A stretch of 64,000 nt of DNA from Amia ocellicauda. Lineage: Eukaryota > Chordata > Actinopteri > Amiiformes > Amiidae. Every line of letters starts with the position of its first letter. Position 1 is the stretch's first letter. The position numbers and the translations under genes are program-made. Positions 42,106 to 54,855 of this stretch are shown here, piece by piece. The notes beneath the pieces were generated by a model. The model saw only the letters and a program-made list of their open reading frames with translations, did no database searches and was not told the origin of the DNA. The DNA is taken from NCBI RefSeq assembly GCF_036373705.1, contig NW_027102661.1, forward strand, positions 558,001 to 622,000, in the 5' to 3' direction.

Positions 42106-42777
42106 TTATTTCCTTTTCTTTAGCACATACACTGCCGGCCAATCGGGCGGGCACAAACCTGTTCTGAGGCGAAAGTCTTCTGGGGTTTGTGCTTTTAAGT
42201 CTGCAATCAAGTACCCGTAGGGTTTTTTGGTGGCATCCTCAAATGCCTCCAAAAAGAACTTGGTCTGGTTAGGGTACATTTGACGAGCCAAGACGGTGAC
42301 CTGTAGTTTATCTCTGGGGTTTTTAAAAAGAATTATATAATTGGCATTTAAATTAATAGTGCGGCTTTTTTTACCTTGAAAAAATAGATTTTGAACTAAA
42401 TAAATAATACTTAAATTCCTATGATGAGTGTACTTTGTGAAAGCTTTTTCCACTTCACTGTTGTCACCGGCCTGCTCCATCAGGTCATCAAGGATCACTA
42501 GATTAGTTTGACCGGGCGGGAACAAGTCATCGTCACACAACAAGGCGGGGAGACCTTGCACAAATTTCAGATTATTTTTTTTCGAAGCCAAATCATCGTA
42601 GAGAGGTTGCCAGCAAGAGTAACACCACACTATGTTGTCAAGAGCTTGGGACTTGGTTGCGTCCACATCTTCTATGATGTTCTTTATAAGATAGCTCTTC
42701 CCCGAATTGGAGGGACCAGCTATAATACAGGAGAAAGGGTGTTGAAGTCTGTTATCAAAACCACCGCTAATATCCAT
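42106..42777 (-). CDS. Genome packaging ATPase (FtsK/HerA type)
   Basis: 223 aa, Walker A and B intact. A few substitutions relative to copies 1 and 2, for example TKSQ for TVSQ after the Walker A helix and MYP for IYP near the C-terminus. Confidence 0.92.
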   Translation of the reverse strand: MDISGGFDNRLQHPFSCIIAGPSNSGKSYLIKNIIEDVDATKSQALDNIVWCYSCWQPLYDDLASKKNNLKFVQGLPALLCDDDLFPPGQTNLVILDDLMEQAGDNSEVEKAFTKYTHHRNLSIIYLVQNLFFQGKKSRTINLNANYIILFKNPRDKLQVTVLARQMYPNQTKFFLEAFEDATKKPYGYLIADLKAQTPEDFRLRTGLCPPDWPAVYVLKKRK

Positions 42778-45700
42778 AAGGCAGAGTGGTATAATCAGTC
42801 TTCAACACTCTTTTATTGTACACCACCCTGAATCGTTTGTTTAGTGATCTATTTTCCAACATTTACCCCTTTTTATTGCGATAGATCTGATTTCCGGCTG
42901 TAATAATCTCACGAGGAGGCGCGTCTTTCTCGGTTACAAAACTTTCTACCAGGGTCGTCAGAGACTTGATGTTAATGAGCTTGTTGTTACAATGGTTCAG
43001 AGTGAAACCCTTAACTTTCATACAGGTCTTACCCGCAGCCGTTCTGTATGCGTAAGTCTTAGGACCCCCTGAAACAAACTCCACTATGTGGTCCTGAGGA
43101 TCTAGTTCGCTCGTTAACTCCCCAAGGTAGTCCCCGAGGGGAGGGACCCAATCCCCTGGCCTGGTGACAAAGATTACAGAGTCAGTATCATGATAGAGCG
43201 TGCGTTCCTGCAACTGATCCATTAAGTTGTACAGTTCAAGCCGGGCGTAAGCCGTGGTAACACCCGTCAGCGCTCTCTCTTCATCACTGTGCAGACAAGA
43301 GGTAGTTTGATTTTCAGTTTCCACACACGTTCTACACAGAGGGAACATCAATTTTCCCGAACACCAGTAAGGCAACACGGGTAAGAACAGCTCGCGAGGA
43401 GGGTACATGGTGACTTTGATCAAACCAAAGTAATGTCCGATTTCGAGAAAGTCACGATAAACAATGGTTGGACGCCCCACCGGGTACATTTTGGTCTTGT
43501 TGACATAAGGGTACAGACTGGTGAAATCATAGTAATCTTTAGGGGCCCTCCACTGGACCTGTGCCACGTGGTCATTTAAGAATTGAAAGTGTGATACTGC
43601 ATGTTGTTTGGAAAACATAAATTCTATAAACTGTTCAGGGGTTTTAATCAAGGTTGTGTTTAGACGGTAATTTCTTTCCCCAAACTTACCCCACAGACTG
43701 TTTAAAATCTGTTTGGACATTTGTCTCTTGGCGGGGTTTACAGTTATGTTCCCCGGCTCTAGACGGATCCCTTCCTTTTCAAAATATTGCTGAACGTATC
43801 GCTCTTTGGCCGCGGAGTCAACACACCATGAGGGATAGCCCGATGCCTCCTGTTTCCCTTTCAGATGGGTCATAATGTAATCAGCAAAAAGAGTATCAGA
43901 TTTTTCAGAAAAATGCCAAACCTCATTCACCTTACCGACTCTGTAGTTTGATTTTCAGTTTCCACACACGTTCTACACAGAGGGAACATCAATTTTCCCG
44001 AACACCTGTAAGGCAACATGGGTAAGAACAGCTCGCGAGGAGGGTACATGGTGACTTTGATCAAACCAAAGTAATGTCCGATTTCGAGAAAGTCACGATA
44101 AACAATGGTTGGACGCCCCACCGGGTACATTTTGGTCTTGTTGACATAAGGGTACAGACTGGTGAAATCATAGTAATCTACTCTCTCACCCTCCTTTACC
44201 TCATAATGTAAACAGAGGGCGTTGGTACGACCCCCAAATAACGCATCCCGGGGCTCTAGACGTTCAGGAAAGTCCAAGGTTTCCATAAACCGTTGTACCC
44301 CCGCTTCCTGTTGCTTCAGGGTCGTCCACTCGTGTTTCCAAATCACCAGCACGTTCAAACCATAGGTGTTTTTTAAAGTTTCAATTCGTTCCTGGAAATC
44401 ATAGTACATATCACCGCAGAGTTTTTGTGTTACGGGGTTAAAGGTGTTTGGGTCGAAGCACTGAGGACAGCCATGGTAAATACAACCTGCAAACTCATAA
44501 GCGGTACGCCGCCCGGACACGTCGCTAAAACCGTCTAAGTAGTAAGGCCCCATTTTGACTTCCCCTTGATTTAAAGCATGTCTGATGAAGATGTTATCCC
44601 GGGCACTCAGGTATTCCAGCCACTGTATGGAGACAGTCGAAAAGTTCTTTTGTCTAGCACGATAGTTGTCAGAAGTGGTGACCGCTATAGTGTTTTTCTG
44701 CAAGAAATTGGACCGATACATTTTCATGCAGAGAGACGCTATGGTCACACTTTGCAAAGGGTCGAGACCCGATGTGTTGATAACCTCGGCGCAGAAACGC
44801 ACACAGGCTTCTTTAAGGATCACCACATCATTTTTACAATAAGCGGCCATCTCTTCTCGGAAATCAAAAACACCTCCCTTAACCGTATTGTACCATTTAA
44901 AGAATTCCTCCCTCTCATGAGACATCATAGTATCAACCCCATAATAAGAGGCGGGCGGGTAGGACCCTCGATAATTTTGAGTGTCCTTAGTATTAAAAAA
45001 ATGGCAGAACCAACCTTTCTTCTGAGCCTCAAAACCCAGAGCCTTAGGCAAAGCGCTCAATTTCATGGGGAGGAAATTTAACGAGTCTATGTAACGTTAG
45101 TTGAAAGCTTCGTCGGTGAAACACATGATCTTGCTACCCTGAGCTATTATTTTTGGGGTCACCCCATTTTCCACCAGATACTTCATCAAAATGTAAGAAT
45201 CATAACCCTTAGCATTGTGGGCAATAAATGTGTAATTGAGGTATTTTGGACCGCGATACCGCGTAAAGAAATCCCTGACACAACTCTCACCGCTAGCTGA
45301 CCACTCACGATCCAACATGTCAATACAGTGTATATAATTAGCAACGTGGACCCCGTTTTCTTGCCGGCATTCAAAAGCAAAAAAGACATACCGGTTGTGC
45401 GGCGGCTCCTTTTTAACCGGCTGAATAAAGCACTGGTGTTCGGACCCCGGGGTTAAATCAGCATTACAGATCCTGCATCTCGGCTCCAGACATTTGTGTG
45501 GTTTAACCTCATGAAAACGGTACTGGAGGCAACACTGCGGGCAATATTTAGTTTGATCACAATAACTCCGTTTTTTAACCCCCTCAGCAGCGGCCCTCTG
45601 TACCTTATGCTCGGAAAAACAGAACGCTGAGAGACAAATCCTTAAGCAATCTTTACATCGGATGGTAGGGGCCAAACCCTTACGACATTGCGGATTGAAA

Positions 45701-47045
45701 CAGACGTTACAGTAACCGTCACAGCGGTGCTTAAGCTTATCATTGAAGGCCTTATAACACCAATGACAAACATACGAACAACCCAAAAAAGCCGTCAAAC
45801 TCTTTATTCCAAAGTAATGACTATCACTTAGGAAGAGAAACAGTGTCTGTGTATGGGTTTCAGGATGTATCTGAAATTTCACAAATACTTCCTTTACCTC
45901 ACAACGGTACCACACAACAATTTTTAAAGACAACAACTCCTCAAACTTGGTGATGTCTGAAAAGGTAACCATCTGTTGAGAGTTTAAGCCGGCCCTCTGA
46001 TGAAGCATTAAAGCCTCTTGCAGAGCTTGGGGTTCAGGCATGTCGGGGGTGAGTAGTTTTATTAAACTGTAATCAAAACAGAGCTTATTGTCCCCACTGG
46101 AACTCACCACTAATTGCCTGAGCTTGGTCCTAATTATGTCGTTCTTCAAGCATTTCGACAGTCTTCTAAGCGCCCCACCCTCAGGGTTACGAACCACATT
46201 CATTACCAGAGACAGACTTTCATCAGCTAAGATGGCTGCGTTACTTTGCAATAACGCTTCGATTTTAGCCAGACATCTAAATTATCTCCACTCAGCATTA
46301 CAGATAGGTTGCTAAACAAATCATCCCCTCTGAGTTCTAACTGTACAACATCTCGAGGTCTGACCCTTTCAGCAACCTGTTCAAGCATTTTCTGCAAGGC
46401 CTCGTGTATGTTGACAAATATTTCTGCATAATTGTCACAATTTAAAAGTTCTGCAAAATTAAAACGCTGAATCATTTCAAAATTGTTATAGGCCGGTCTA
46501 TCTATAATCACGGGATCACTGGTACTCTTGGACACATCATCATTTTGAACAAAGCCTTCACCCCCTACATTCTCACAGAGCATGTCCTCCACAGCCTTAT
46601 CAGTCTCAGAACCCTCCACATTCCGAACACCCCCACTGCTGACATCTACAAAACCCCCTTTTTGAGGAGGCTCATTTAAAGCCTGTAAAAGTCCTTCAAA
46701 GATATCCAACCGGTTAATGTCAAGACCCTCCTCTATAGTGATGGCTGCTTCTGCCGCCATCCTGTGTTCTAATTGTCTCAAATCATTTATAATAGGGGCA
46801 GAATTTGGTCGGGGTAGCTCCTCCAAAGCCTCCACCATTTCAAACAAATCGGGGTGAACTAGGGGGTGAACCTCTATAAGCGCTACCGGTGGGAGGTGGT
46901 TATTTAGATCATTGACCATCTGTAACAGGTCGGGGTTCACCGGTAAGTCTGTTAATTCACATTCTATCGGTGGTAATTGGGGGTTATTTAAATTATTTAT
47001 CATTTGTAATAGTTCCAGGTTCATTGGGACATCAGAGGAGTTCAC
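42767..47045 (-). pseudogene. Family B DNA polymerase, rearranged
   Basis: Has the shared frameshift (near 46268) and shared TAA (45097-45099). In addition, a second copy of the motif A region (source equivalent to 8394-8670 of copy 1) has been pasted at 43261-43537, replacing about 46 bp. About 80 bp are lost near 43946. A TAA near 42860 cuts the C-terminus. The order of catalytic motifs is therefore scrambled and no active enzyme is possible. Confidence 0.9.
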
Positions 47046-47207
47046 AACAGGGCCGGGGATGTTCTCTCGGGAAGGTCTTTTTGGGGCCCTAGCATGTTCA
47101 TAATCCTTTAGTTTGTGAGTTCTTTTACCAAGTCAGGACATTTTTTAATTTATTTTTTATTTTTCCAACAACCCACAATAGTAAGGCGTTTTGTGTCTAT
47201 TAATACA

Positions 47208-49242
47208 TTAAATACGGTACAATTCGTTAGTAAGGGTATTAATAAGGGTGTTTTGGCTCTCTATCACCAGGTTTTGCCCCACTAACACAAGTCTTTGATT
47301 TTGTAACTAAGTATGTAGCAACTCATGCCGACCTTCAGGAAGTAGCTCCGGGGGCTGGTGGCCTGGCTCAGCTTCAAAGGATGGTCGCTCCGGTAAATCT
47401 CGGTCGAAGGAGGCAGGGAGCGAGCGTATACTCATGGACGGAGACCAAGAAGGCCTTTGCGGTAACACCCTGGCCAAGCGCGGGGTACTGTTCCGCGTTT
47501 CTGAAGCCAAGAAACGGGTCTGGGGGGACGATGTTGAAACCAGGCCGTCGTTGGGTGGTGTGTCAGCCCTGACTGACGGCGACCCCTGAGGTTGTTGGAT
47601 GCCTGTATTTGTTCCGCCCGACAATGCGGCGGGCTGAATCTGGGGTGTTGAATTACCCCCAGAAGGCTGTGGCCTGAGTAGATGTTGGGGGGTCTCCAAG
47701 ACCACTGTGGGGGATCCTCTCGGTGATCTCACCGGGGAAGATGTTTGATCCCACTTAGACGGGGTAATTGTCCTCAATAGCTCATCCACAGAATGACTAT
47801 CCCAAGAGTCTTGGGAAGAATAAAAATATACATTACATTTACATCTTTAAACGGCGACAGAAATCAAACTTAAAACAACATGTCCAGCACATTCAAAACC
47901 TTTAGCTTTTTTAGACCTTTGAAAATAGCCTTAGACATTCACTACAACGCCTTATTATTTACAGACAATATATTTATTAGGACTTGATAATAAATGTAAA
48001 ACAGAGAAGCCGCTGTAAATAAACTGTTTCTTAAATGTTTCTTTAAAAACTGTAATATTGTTAATAAAACACACACACACACAACAACATTTCATTTTTA
48101 AACGAACCTTCCAAGTGTAAACGCTTCCTGATCCCGGGACTTCCTGTTTCACAAACGTTTTCACGATCTGTTTAAATATTAAATACAATGAACACCTTCA
48201 AGCCTTTTCCTACAACCACTTTAAAACAGAAGTATAATAGCGGGAGATAAGCCAAACAACTTACTAAACCCTTTCGGACGGCTTTACTTCCTAACCAGAC
48301 GGTACGGCAATCGGTCATTTCTAAACACGTTCCCCAGAAACAAGCCTAGATCTGTCCGGACTTCTAAAGATCTTTCCCAGAACCCCCCGCCCTACAGGAA
48401 ACGGTCACCCATCGCTTAAATATTAGCCCTCAACGGGCAAACAAAGCCCTTTTAAAAACATTAAAGTTTGAAAGATCTTACTTACCTCCACAGAATAATC
48501 GTTTCTTATGTTTTTCGGCTGGTTTAGCTTTTTGCACCGCTGTGAAGGTAAGAGACATGTTTAACCTTTAACCACACCGCTTTATAAAAAGCTTTAACCT
48601 CTTACAGGCTGCAGACATATACTCACAGCTATCAGATACCGGGGCTGACGGCCTTTCAGATTCTTGAAAGGTTACGGTTCTCGAAGGTAAAACGAAACAA
48701 GCCCTCGATGTGGAAGGCCTTTCGTTGTCTCGAACCACGTTTCTTAATACTGTTAGACAGGATAATTTTTTTAAAATTAACAAAACTGGACTCAAACATC
48801 TTACAGAAACGTTATACAAACAAACAGGGGTTTAGTTCTTACCCGGTCGGCAGACAGCCTGTCTAGGGACAACCACTTCTCTTGGTCGAGACATTAATCA
48901 CAGGCCTTTCGATAGTTTCTGTGTAATTAAAGAGACCGGCATTAATATATATTAAAACGTTTTCATAACTCTAATGAGCCGCTTCAAAACCACACACACC
49001 CATACATAAGAACCCATGAGCGCAAACACAAAAATCTTACCGTCGTTGTTCCAGATGATCTCCTCAGCGTTTGGAATTAACTCCTGTTGACTGGCTGAAA
49101 AATAATTTTACAGAACTTAAAACAGATGTTATAGCCTTATTTACAATACATGCACACAACACGCTCTGAGTCAATGAAAAGAATCTGAAGACTTGCCTAA
49201 AAACTTGTTTAAATCGAAGTCGCTGATGTTGTTTCCGGACAT
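47208..49242 (-). pseudogene. Gene F, damaged in exons 3 and 6
   Basis: Exons by homology, in transcript order: 49242-49197, 49094-49041, 48918-48843, 48749-48627, 48539-48486, 47809-47208. Exon 3 has lost 8 nt (frameshift near 48888) and exon 6 has a TAG at 47307-47309. Splice sites remain recognisable. Confidence 0.7.
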
Positions 49243-50492
49243 TGTTGATCTTTAGTCTTAAATCGAAAGGTCAGTATGAGTCTGTCGAGCTGAAGACCAG
49301 ACCTTCATACTTATACTGATGGCCACATGCCGGATCTGCTTGTAAGGCATTGTTCTGGTCTGGCCTTTGTGCCGCCCTGTTACCAATTAACATATCAAAA
49401 CCAACCAATAAAATGACACTGCATCAAATTTCAAATAGAAACCAAGATGGAGACGATCTCTTCCTCTCTACTCTAAACTTTTATTAGAACCTTTAGGTCT
49501 CTCAAAAAAACATTTTTAAGCATCAAGACCTATAGTCAACAAACCACTAAGAATATTTCAGGCCTTTATAAGCGCTAAAAAACAACCTGAGCCAAGAAAA
49601 TAACTATAAAGATCTAAAATAACTAGCGCTTTTACAGTGATTTTTTTTTTTTTTTTTAATAGCGATGCTTTGTTTGGTATTAAACAAGTCACAAACTACT
49701 CAGAACAGCGTTTATCCCCGCAAAAGAGATATTTGGGTTTATTTTACAAAGCTTATAAATTATATAGGTTAAAAGTATTCTGAATGTTTTGATACCACAC
49801 GCCATACCTACTGTTGTCTGAGCCCACCCCCGCCCCCCATGGTGTGAGTGATTTAGCCTTGAGTGTTGTGATCTATTTAGCATTTTATTTTTTAAACGAT
49901 TCCTTATCATCAGGGATTGAGACTGCTAAAATACCTTAAAAGCATATCCTTATCTTAAGTCTAACTCTTATGAGCTTTAAGACCCTAGAATGTATTTAAG
50001 TAAAACGACTGAACACATTATGTGAGAGATAAAATATAACCACAGCTTTTTTTTTTTTTTTTTTACAAAAACAATTAACCTATACACACAAACACCCACA
50101 CACACACCCTCTTTTTTAATTTTATTTTTAATTAAATTTGAGGGGAGAGACAGAGCCAGATACAGTGTGGATAACATAAGTACCCTATGCAAAACAGGCA
50201 TTGTTAGGACCTGGGATCATAACAGACAACAGAACTTGTTGATCTTATAAAATGATTGGGCGAGAGAGAGAGAGAGACAGACAGAGACAGTGTGAATATG
50301 ATAAACGCACTATTCAAAACTGGCATTGTTAAGACCTGGGACCATTACAGACAACAGAACTTGTTGATCTTATAACGGTTTAGATTTACTAAACCATTAC
50401 ATGTATATTTAAAAAAGACCCCCAAACACTACAGGAAGAGCCGACCCATTCACACTCTACAGTTGACCAACAAGAACAACAAGAACAACAGG
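49243..50492. other. Non-coding right arm of copy 3, with a 150-bp insertion
   Basis: As in copies 1 and 2, but about 150 bp are added at 49372-49521 between GC dinucleotides. About 15 bp are missing near 49884. The ~125-bp tandem pair is at about 50146-50375. No gene supported. Confidence 0.6.
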
Positions 50493-50677
50493 TTATGGGC
50501 GGCCTTGTTGTTCAGGGTTTTATGGGTGTACACTTTCTGACGGATATGACGTAGGAATAATTAAGGAAATAACTCTACCTAAAATCACGCCCCCCAATTA
50601 CGACGTAGGAATATTAATAAGCTTAGGGCATACGTCATAACAAAATAGGCCGCGCCCATAAAACCCTACCATCTACT
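50493..50677 (-). repeat. Right terminal inverted repeat, copy 3
   Basis: 185 bp, reverse complement of 34501-34685 apart from a few base differences. Confidence 0.93.
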
Positions 50678-50683
50678 CATAAG
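50678..50683. other. Target-site duplication CATAAG (right side, copy 3)
   Basis: Same six bases as 34495-34500, followed by AGTAACAGC as in the empty sites. Confidence 0.92.
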
Positions 50684-50900
50684 AGTAACAGCAATGTCGC
50701 CGATCCTGCTACGGTCGTATTGTAACAGCAACAACATGTATCGATTTTAAAACTGTCAGTTCCAGCGCCTCGCAAAGCTACCCTTCTGTGATCGTTTGTT
50801 CTCAAGGTCAGGATTTCTTGACACTCCGAGGAAGAGAAAACGATGGCCGGCCACGTTACAGGGACTGATAACAAGGCACTAGCACGCGTGCACCGCGGGT

Positions 50901-50973
50901 TGTTTCTGCCCGGTTTCGAACCAGGGACCTTTCGCGTGTGAGGCGAACGTGATAGCCACTACACTACGGAAAC
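50901..50973 (-). tRNA. tRNA-Val (CAC), slightly degraded
   Basis: 73 nt with the correct anticodon and T-loop, but an acceptor-stem mismatch (C6-A67). Confidence 0.75.
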
Positions 50974-51850
50974 CGACCTGCCCTGGTGTTTAGAATGGCT
51001 CCCATCGAAGCCGGCTGGTAAAACGCGCACAGGCGTTTCCCGTGGGCCAGCCTGTGAGATAAAGGTTTCTATTTTCACTGACCTATTTTGCATTGCTCAA
51101 GGACACATCAGGACACTTTGGAAACTCTTTCAAAGGATGAACGCCCTGAGCTATGACAAGACTTACACTTACCCCAACAAGGTGATGCTCACTGGCTTGT
51201 TCAAACAGCTGCTGCTCGTCTTGTGCCACCATCAGACAATCACAGAGCTATTGTGCCTTCTACACCTTACGGTAGCTACAAATCTAACTACTGCTTTACT
51301 TTAACAATAATAATGACGGCGACCACGACGACAACAAGAACAACAAGAAAAACAAGAACAACAACAACAACAACAACATCATCATCAGATTTTAATTAAA
51401 AGTGGCTACACCAGCGTTTACAATTTCAACCTGTCGACGGACGGACGCTCTGAGTGCACAGATTTCGGGACACTTCGGAAACTCTTTCAAAGGCAGGACG
51501 CCCTGCGATCAGACAGTGCCTGCACTTAGCCCAACAAGGTGATGCTGAATGGCTTGTTCAAACGGCTGGTGGTCTTCCGTCACCATCAGACTATCAGAGC
51601 TATTTTGCGCCTTCAACTACATAAGAGTAACAGCAATGTCGCCGATCCTGCTACGGTCGTATTGTAACAGCAACAACATGTATCGATTTTAAAAGTGTCA
51701 GTTCCAGCGCCTCGCAAAGCTACCCTTCTGCGATCATTTGTTCTCAACGTCAGGATTTCTTGCCACTCCGAGGAAGAGAAAACGACGGCCGGCCATGGAG
51801 CAGAGAGATGAGGACGGGTAACACGGCACTGGCACGCGTGCACCGCGGGT

Positions 51851-51923
51851 TGTTTCCGCCCAGTTTCGAACCAGGGACTTTTCGCGTGTGAGGCGAACAT
51901 GATAGCCACTACACTACTGAAAC
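51851..51923 (-). tRNA. tRNA-Val (CAC), slightly degraded
   Basis: 73 nt. The acceptor 5' strand reads GTTTCAG, giving a mismatch at position 6, and the D-arm side has ATCATG for ATCACG. The T-loop is intact. Confidence 0.7.
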
Positions 51924-52498
51924 CAACCCGTCCTGGGGTTTCGAATGGCTCCCATCGAAGCAGGCTGGTAAAACGCGCACAGGCGTTTCCCGTGGGCCTG
52001 CCTGTGAGATAAAGGTTTCTATTTTCACTGACCTATATTGCATTGCTCAAGGGCACATCAGGACACTTTGGAAACTCTTTCAAAGGAAGAATGCCCTGAG
52101 CTATGACAAGACTTACACTTACCCCAACAAGGTGATGCTCAATGGCTTGTTCATACAGCTGCTGCTCGTCTTGTGCCACCATCAGACAATCACAGAGCTA
52201 TTGTGCCTTCTACACCTTACGGTAGCAACAAATCTAACTACTGCTTTACTTTAACAATAATAATGACGGCGACCACGATGACAACACGAACAACAACAAG
52301 AACAACAACAACAACATCATCATCATCATCATCAGATTTTAATAAAATGTGGCTACACCAGCGTTTACAATTTCAACCTGTCGACGGACGGACGCTCTGA
52401 GTGCACCAATTTCGGGCACTCCAATGAAGAAAAGCCACCTACCGCCTCCGGGGAACCACGAGGGCAAGCAGGACGAAAAAGGCCGGCCCACAGCAGGC

Positions 52499-52571
52499 TG
52501 TTTCCGCCCGATTTCAAACCGGGGACCTTTCATGCGTTAGGCGAACGTGATAACCGCTACACTTCGGAAAC
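52499..52571 (-). tRNA. tRNA-Val (AAC)-derived, probable pseudogene
   Basis: 73 nt. The T-loop reads TTTGAAA, losing the conserved C of TTC, which also damages the internal promoter B box. Further changes sit in the anticodon stem. Confidence 0.65.
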
Positions 52572-53206
52572 TGACACCGTCACCTCTTGCTTAGAACGGT
52601 TCCCGTTGGAGACTGCTGGTAAAACCGACCCGTCCTGGCGTTTCGAATGGCTCCCATCGAAGCAGGCTGGTAAAACGCGCACAGGCGTTTCCCGTGGGCC
52701 AGCCTGTGAGATAAAGGTTTCTGTTTTCACTAACCTATTTTGCATTGCTCAAGGGCACATCAGGACACTTTGGAAACTCTTTCAAAGGAAGAACGCCCTG
52801 CGCTCTGACAGTGCCTGCACTTAGCCCAACAAGGTGATGCTGAATGGCTTGTTCAAACGGCTGGTGGTATTCCTTCACCACCAGACTATCAGAGCTATTG
52901 TGCCTTCTACACCTTACGGTAGCAACAAATCTAACTACTGCTTTATTTAACAATAATAATGACGGCGACCACGACGACAACAAGAACAACAAGAACAACA
53001 ACAACAACAACAAGAACAACAACATCATCATCATCATCATCAGATTTTAATTAAAAGTGGCTACACCAGCATTTACAATTTCATCCTGTCGACGGACGGA
53101 CGCTCTGGGTGCACCGATTTCGGGCACTCCAATCAAGAAAAGCCACCCACCACCTCCAGGGAACCACGAGGGCAAGCAGGACGAAAAGGACCGGCCCACA
53201 GCAGGC

Positions 53207-53279
53207 TGTATCCGCCCGGTTTCAAACAGGGGACCTTTTGCGCGTTAGGCGAACGTGATAACCGCTACACTACGGAAAC
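53207..53279 (-). tRNA. tRNA-Val (AAC)-derived, probable pseudogene
   Basis: 73 nt with T-loop TTTGAAA, a changed T-stem and an acceptor mismatch (GGATAC). Confidence 0.65.
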
Positions 53280-53820
53280 TGACACTGTGGCCTCTTGCTT
53301 CGAACGGTTACCGTTGGAGCCTGCTGGTAAAACGGGCTCAGGCGTTTCAGGTCGGCTAGGCTGTGAGATGGCGTCTGTAGTGCCGCGAAAGGATGCCGTT
53401 TTCACTGACCTGTTTGGCATTGCTAAAGGGCACATCAGGACACTTCGGAAACTCATTCAAAGGCAGGACGCCCTGCGCTCAGACAGTGCCTGCACTTAGC
53501 CCAACAAGGTGATGCTGAATGGCTTGTTCAAACGGCTGGTGGTCTTCCGTCACCACCAGACTATCAGAGCTATACTGCGCCTTCAACTACATAAGAGTAA
53601 CAGCAATGTCGCCGATCCTGCTACGGTCGTATTGTAACAGCAACAACATGTATCGATTTTAAAAGTGTCAGTTCCAGTGCCTCGCAAAGCTACCCTTCTG
53701 CAATCGTTTGTTCTAAAGGTCAGGATTTCTTGCCACTCCGAGGAAGAGAAAACGACGGCCAGCCTTGGGGCAGAGAGATGGGGACGGGTAACACGGCACT
53801 GGCACGCCTGCACCGCAGGT

Positions 53821-53893
53821 TGTTCCCGCCCGGTTTCAAACCGGGGACCTTTCGCGTGGGATGCGAACGTGATAGCCATTACACTACAGAAAC
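53821..53893 (-). tRNA. tRNA-Val-like gene with CCC anticodon, probable pseudogene
   Basis: The body is tRNA-Val throughout, but the anticodon loop is ATCCCAC, which would read as CCC (Gly). Acceptor pairing is kept with two G-U pairs. The T-loop is TTTGAAA (B box damaged), so expression is doubtful. Confidence 0.65.
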
Positions 53894-54782
53894 TGACCCG
53901 TCCTGGCGTTTCGAATGGCTCCCATCGAAGCCGGCTGGTAAAACGAACACAGGCGTTTCCCGTGGGCCAGCCTGTGAGATAAAGGTTTCTATTTTCACTG
54001 ACCTATTTTGCATTGCTCAAGGGCACATCAGGACACTTTGGAAACTCTTTCAAAGGAAGAACGCCCTGAGCTATGACAAGACTTACACTTACCCCAACAA
54101 GGTGATGCTCAATGGCTTGTTCATACAGCTGCTGCTCGTCTTGTGCCACCATCAGACAATCACAGAGCTATTGTGCCTTCTACACCTTATGGTAGCAACA
54201 AATCTAACTACTGCTTTACTTTAACATTAATAATGATGGCGACCACGACGACAACAAGAACAACAAGAAAAACAAGAACAACAACAACAACAAGAACAAG
54301 AACAACAACATCATCATCAGATTTTAATTAAAAGTGGCTACACCAGCGTTTACAATTTCAACCTGTCGACGGACGGACGCTCTGAGTGCACCGATTTCGG
54401 GATACTTCGGAAACTCTTTCAAAGGCAGGACGCTCTGCGATCAGACAGTGCCTGCACTTAGCCCAACAAGGTGATGCTGAATGGCTTGTTCAAACGGCTG
54501 GTGGTCTTCCGTCACCACCAGACTATCAGAGCTATTTTGCGCCTTCAACTACATAAGAGTAACAGCAATGTCGCCGATCCTGCTACGGTCGTATTGTAAC
54601 AGCAACAACATGTATCGATTTTAAAAGTGTCAGTTCCAGCGCCTCGCAAAGCTACCCTTCTTACATCGTTTGTTCTCAAGGTCAGGATTTCTTGCCACTC
54701 CGAGGAAGAGAAAACGACAGCCAGCCTTGGGGCAGAGAGATGGGGACGGGTAACACGGCACTGGCACATGTGCACCGCGGGT

Positions 54783-54855
54783 TGTTTCCACCCGGTTTCG
54801 AATCGGGGACCTTTCGCGTGTGAGGCGAACGTGATAGCCACTACACTACGGAATC
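54783..54855 (-). tRNA. tRNA-Val (CAC), degraded
   Basis: 73 nt. Acceptor A2 is unpaired with A71 and the T-stem has an A-C mismatch; anticodon and T-loop are normal. Confidence 0.7.

Larger units (their letters stand above)
34501..50677. mobile_element. Copy 3: full-length Maverick/Polinton with both TIRs
   Basis: A 16,177-bp unit bounded by 185-bp inverted repeats starting AGTAGATAG and flanked by CATAAG on both sides. This fits the AG-start TIRs and 6-bp duplications known for Polintons. Many genes are damaged by private changes: gene A, gene B, the polymerase rearrangement, and a core-protein/hexon fusion. It has the longest uninterrupted integrase frame (284 codons). Confidence 0.95.
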
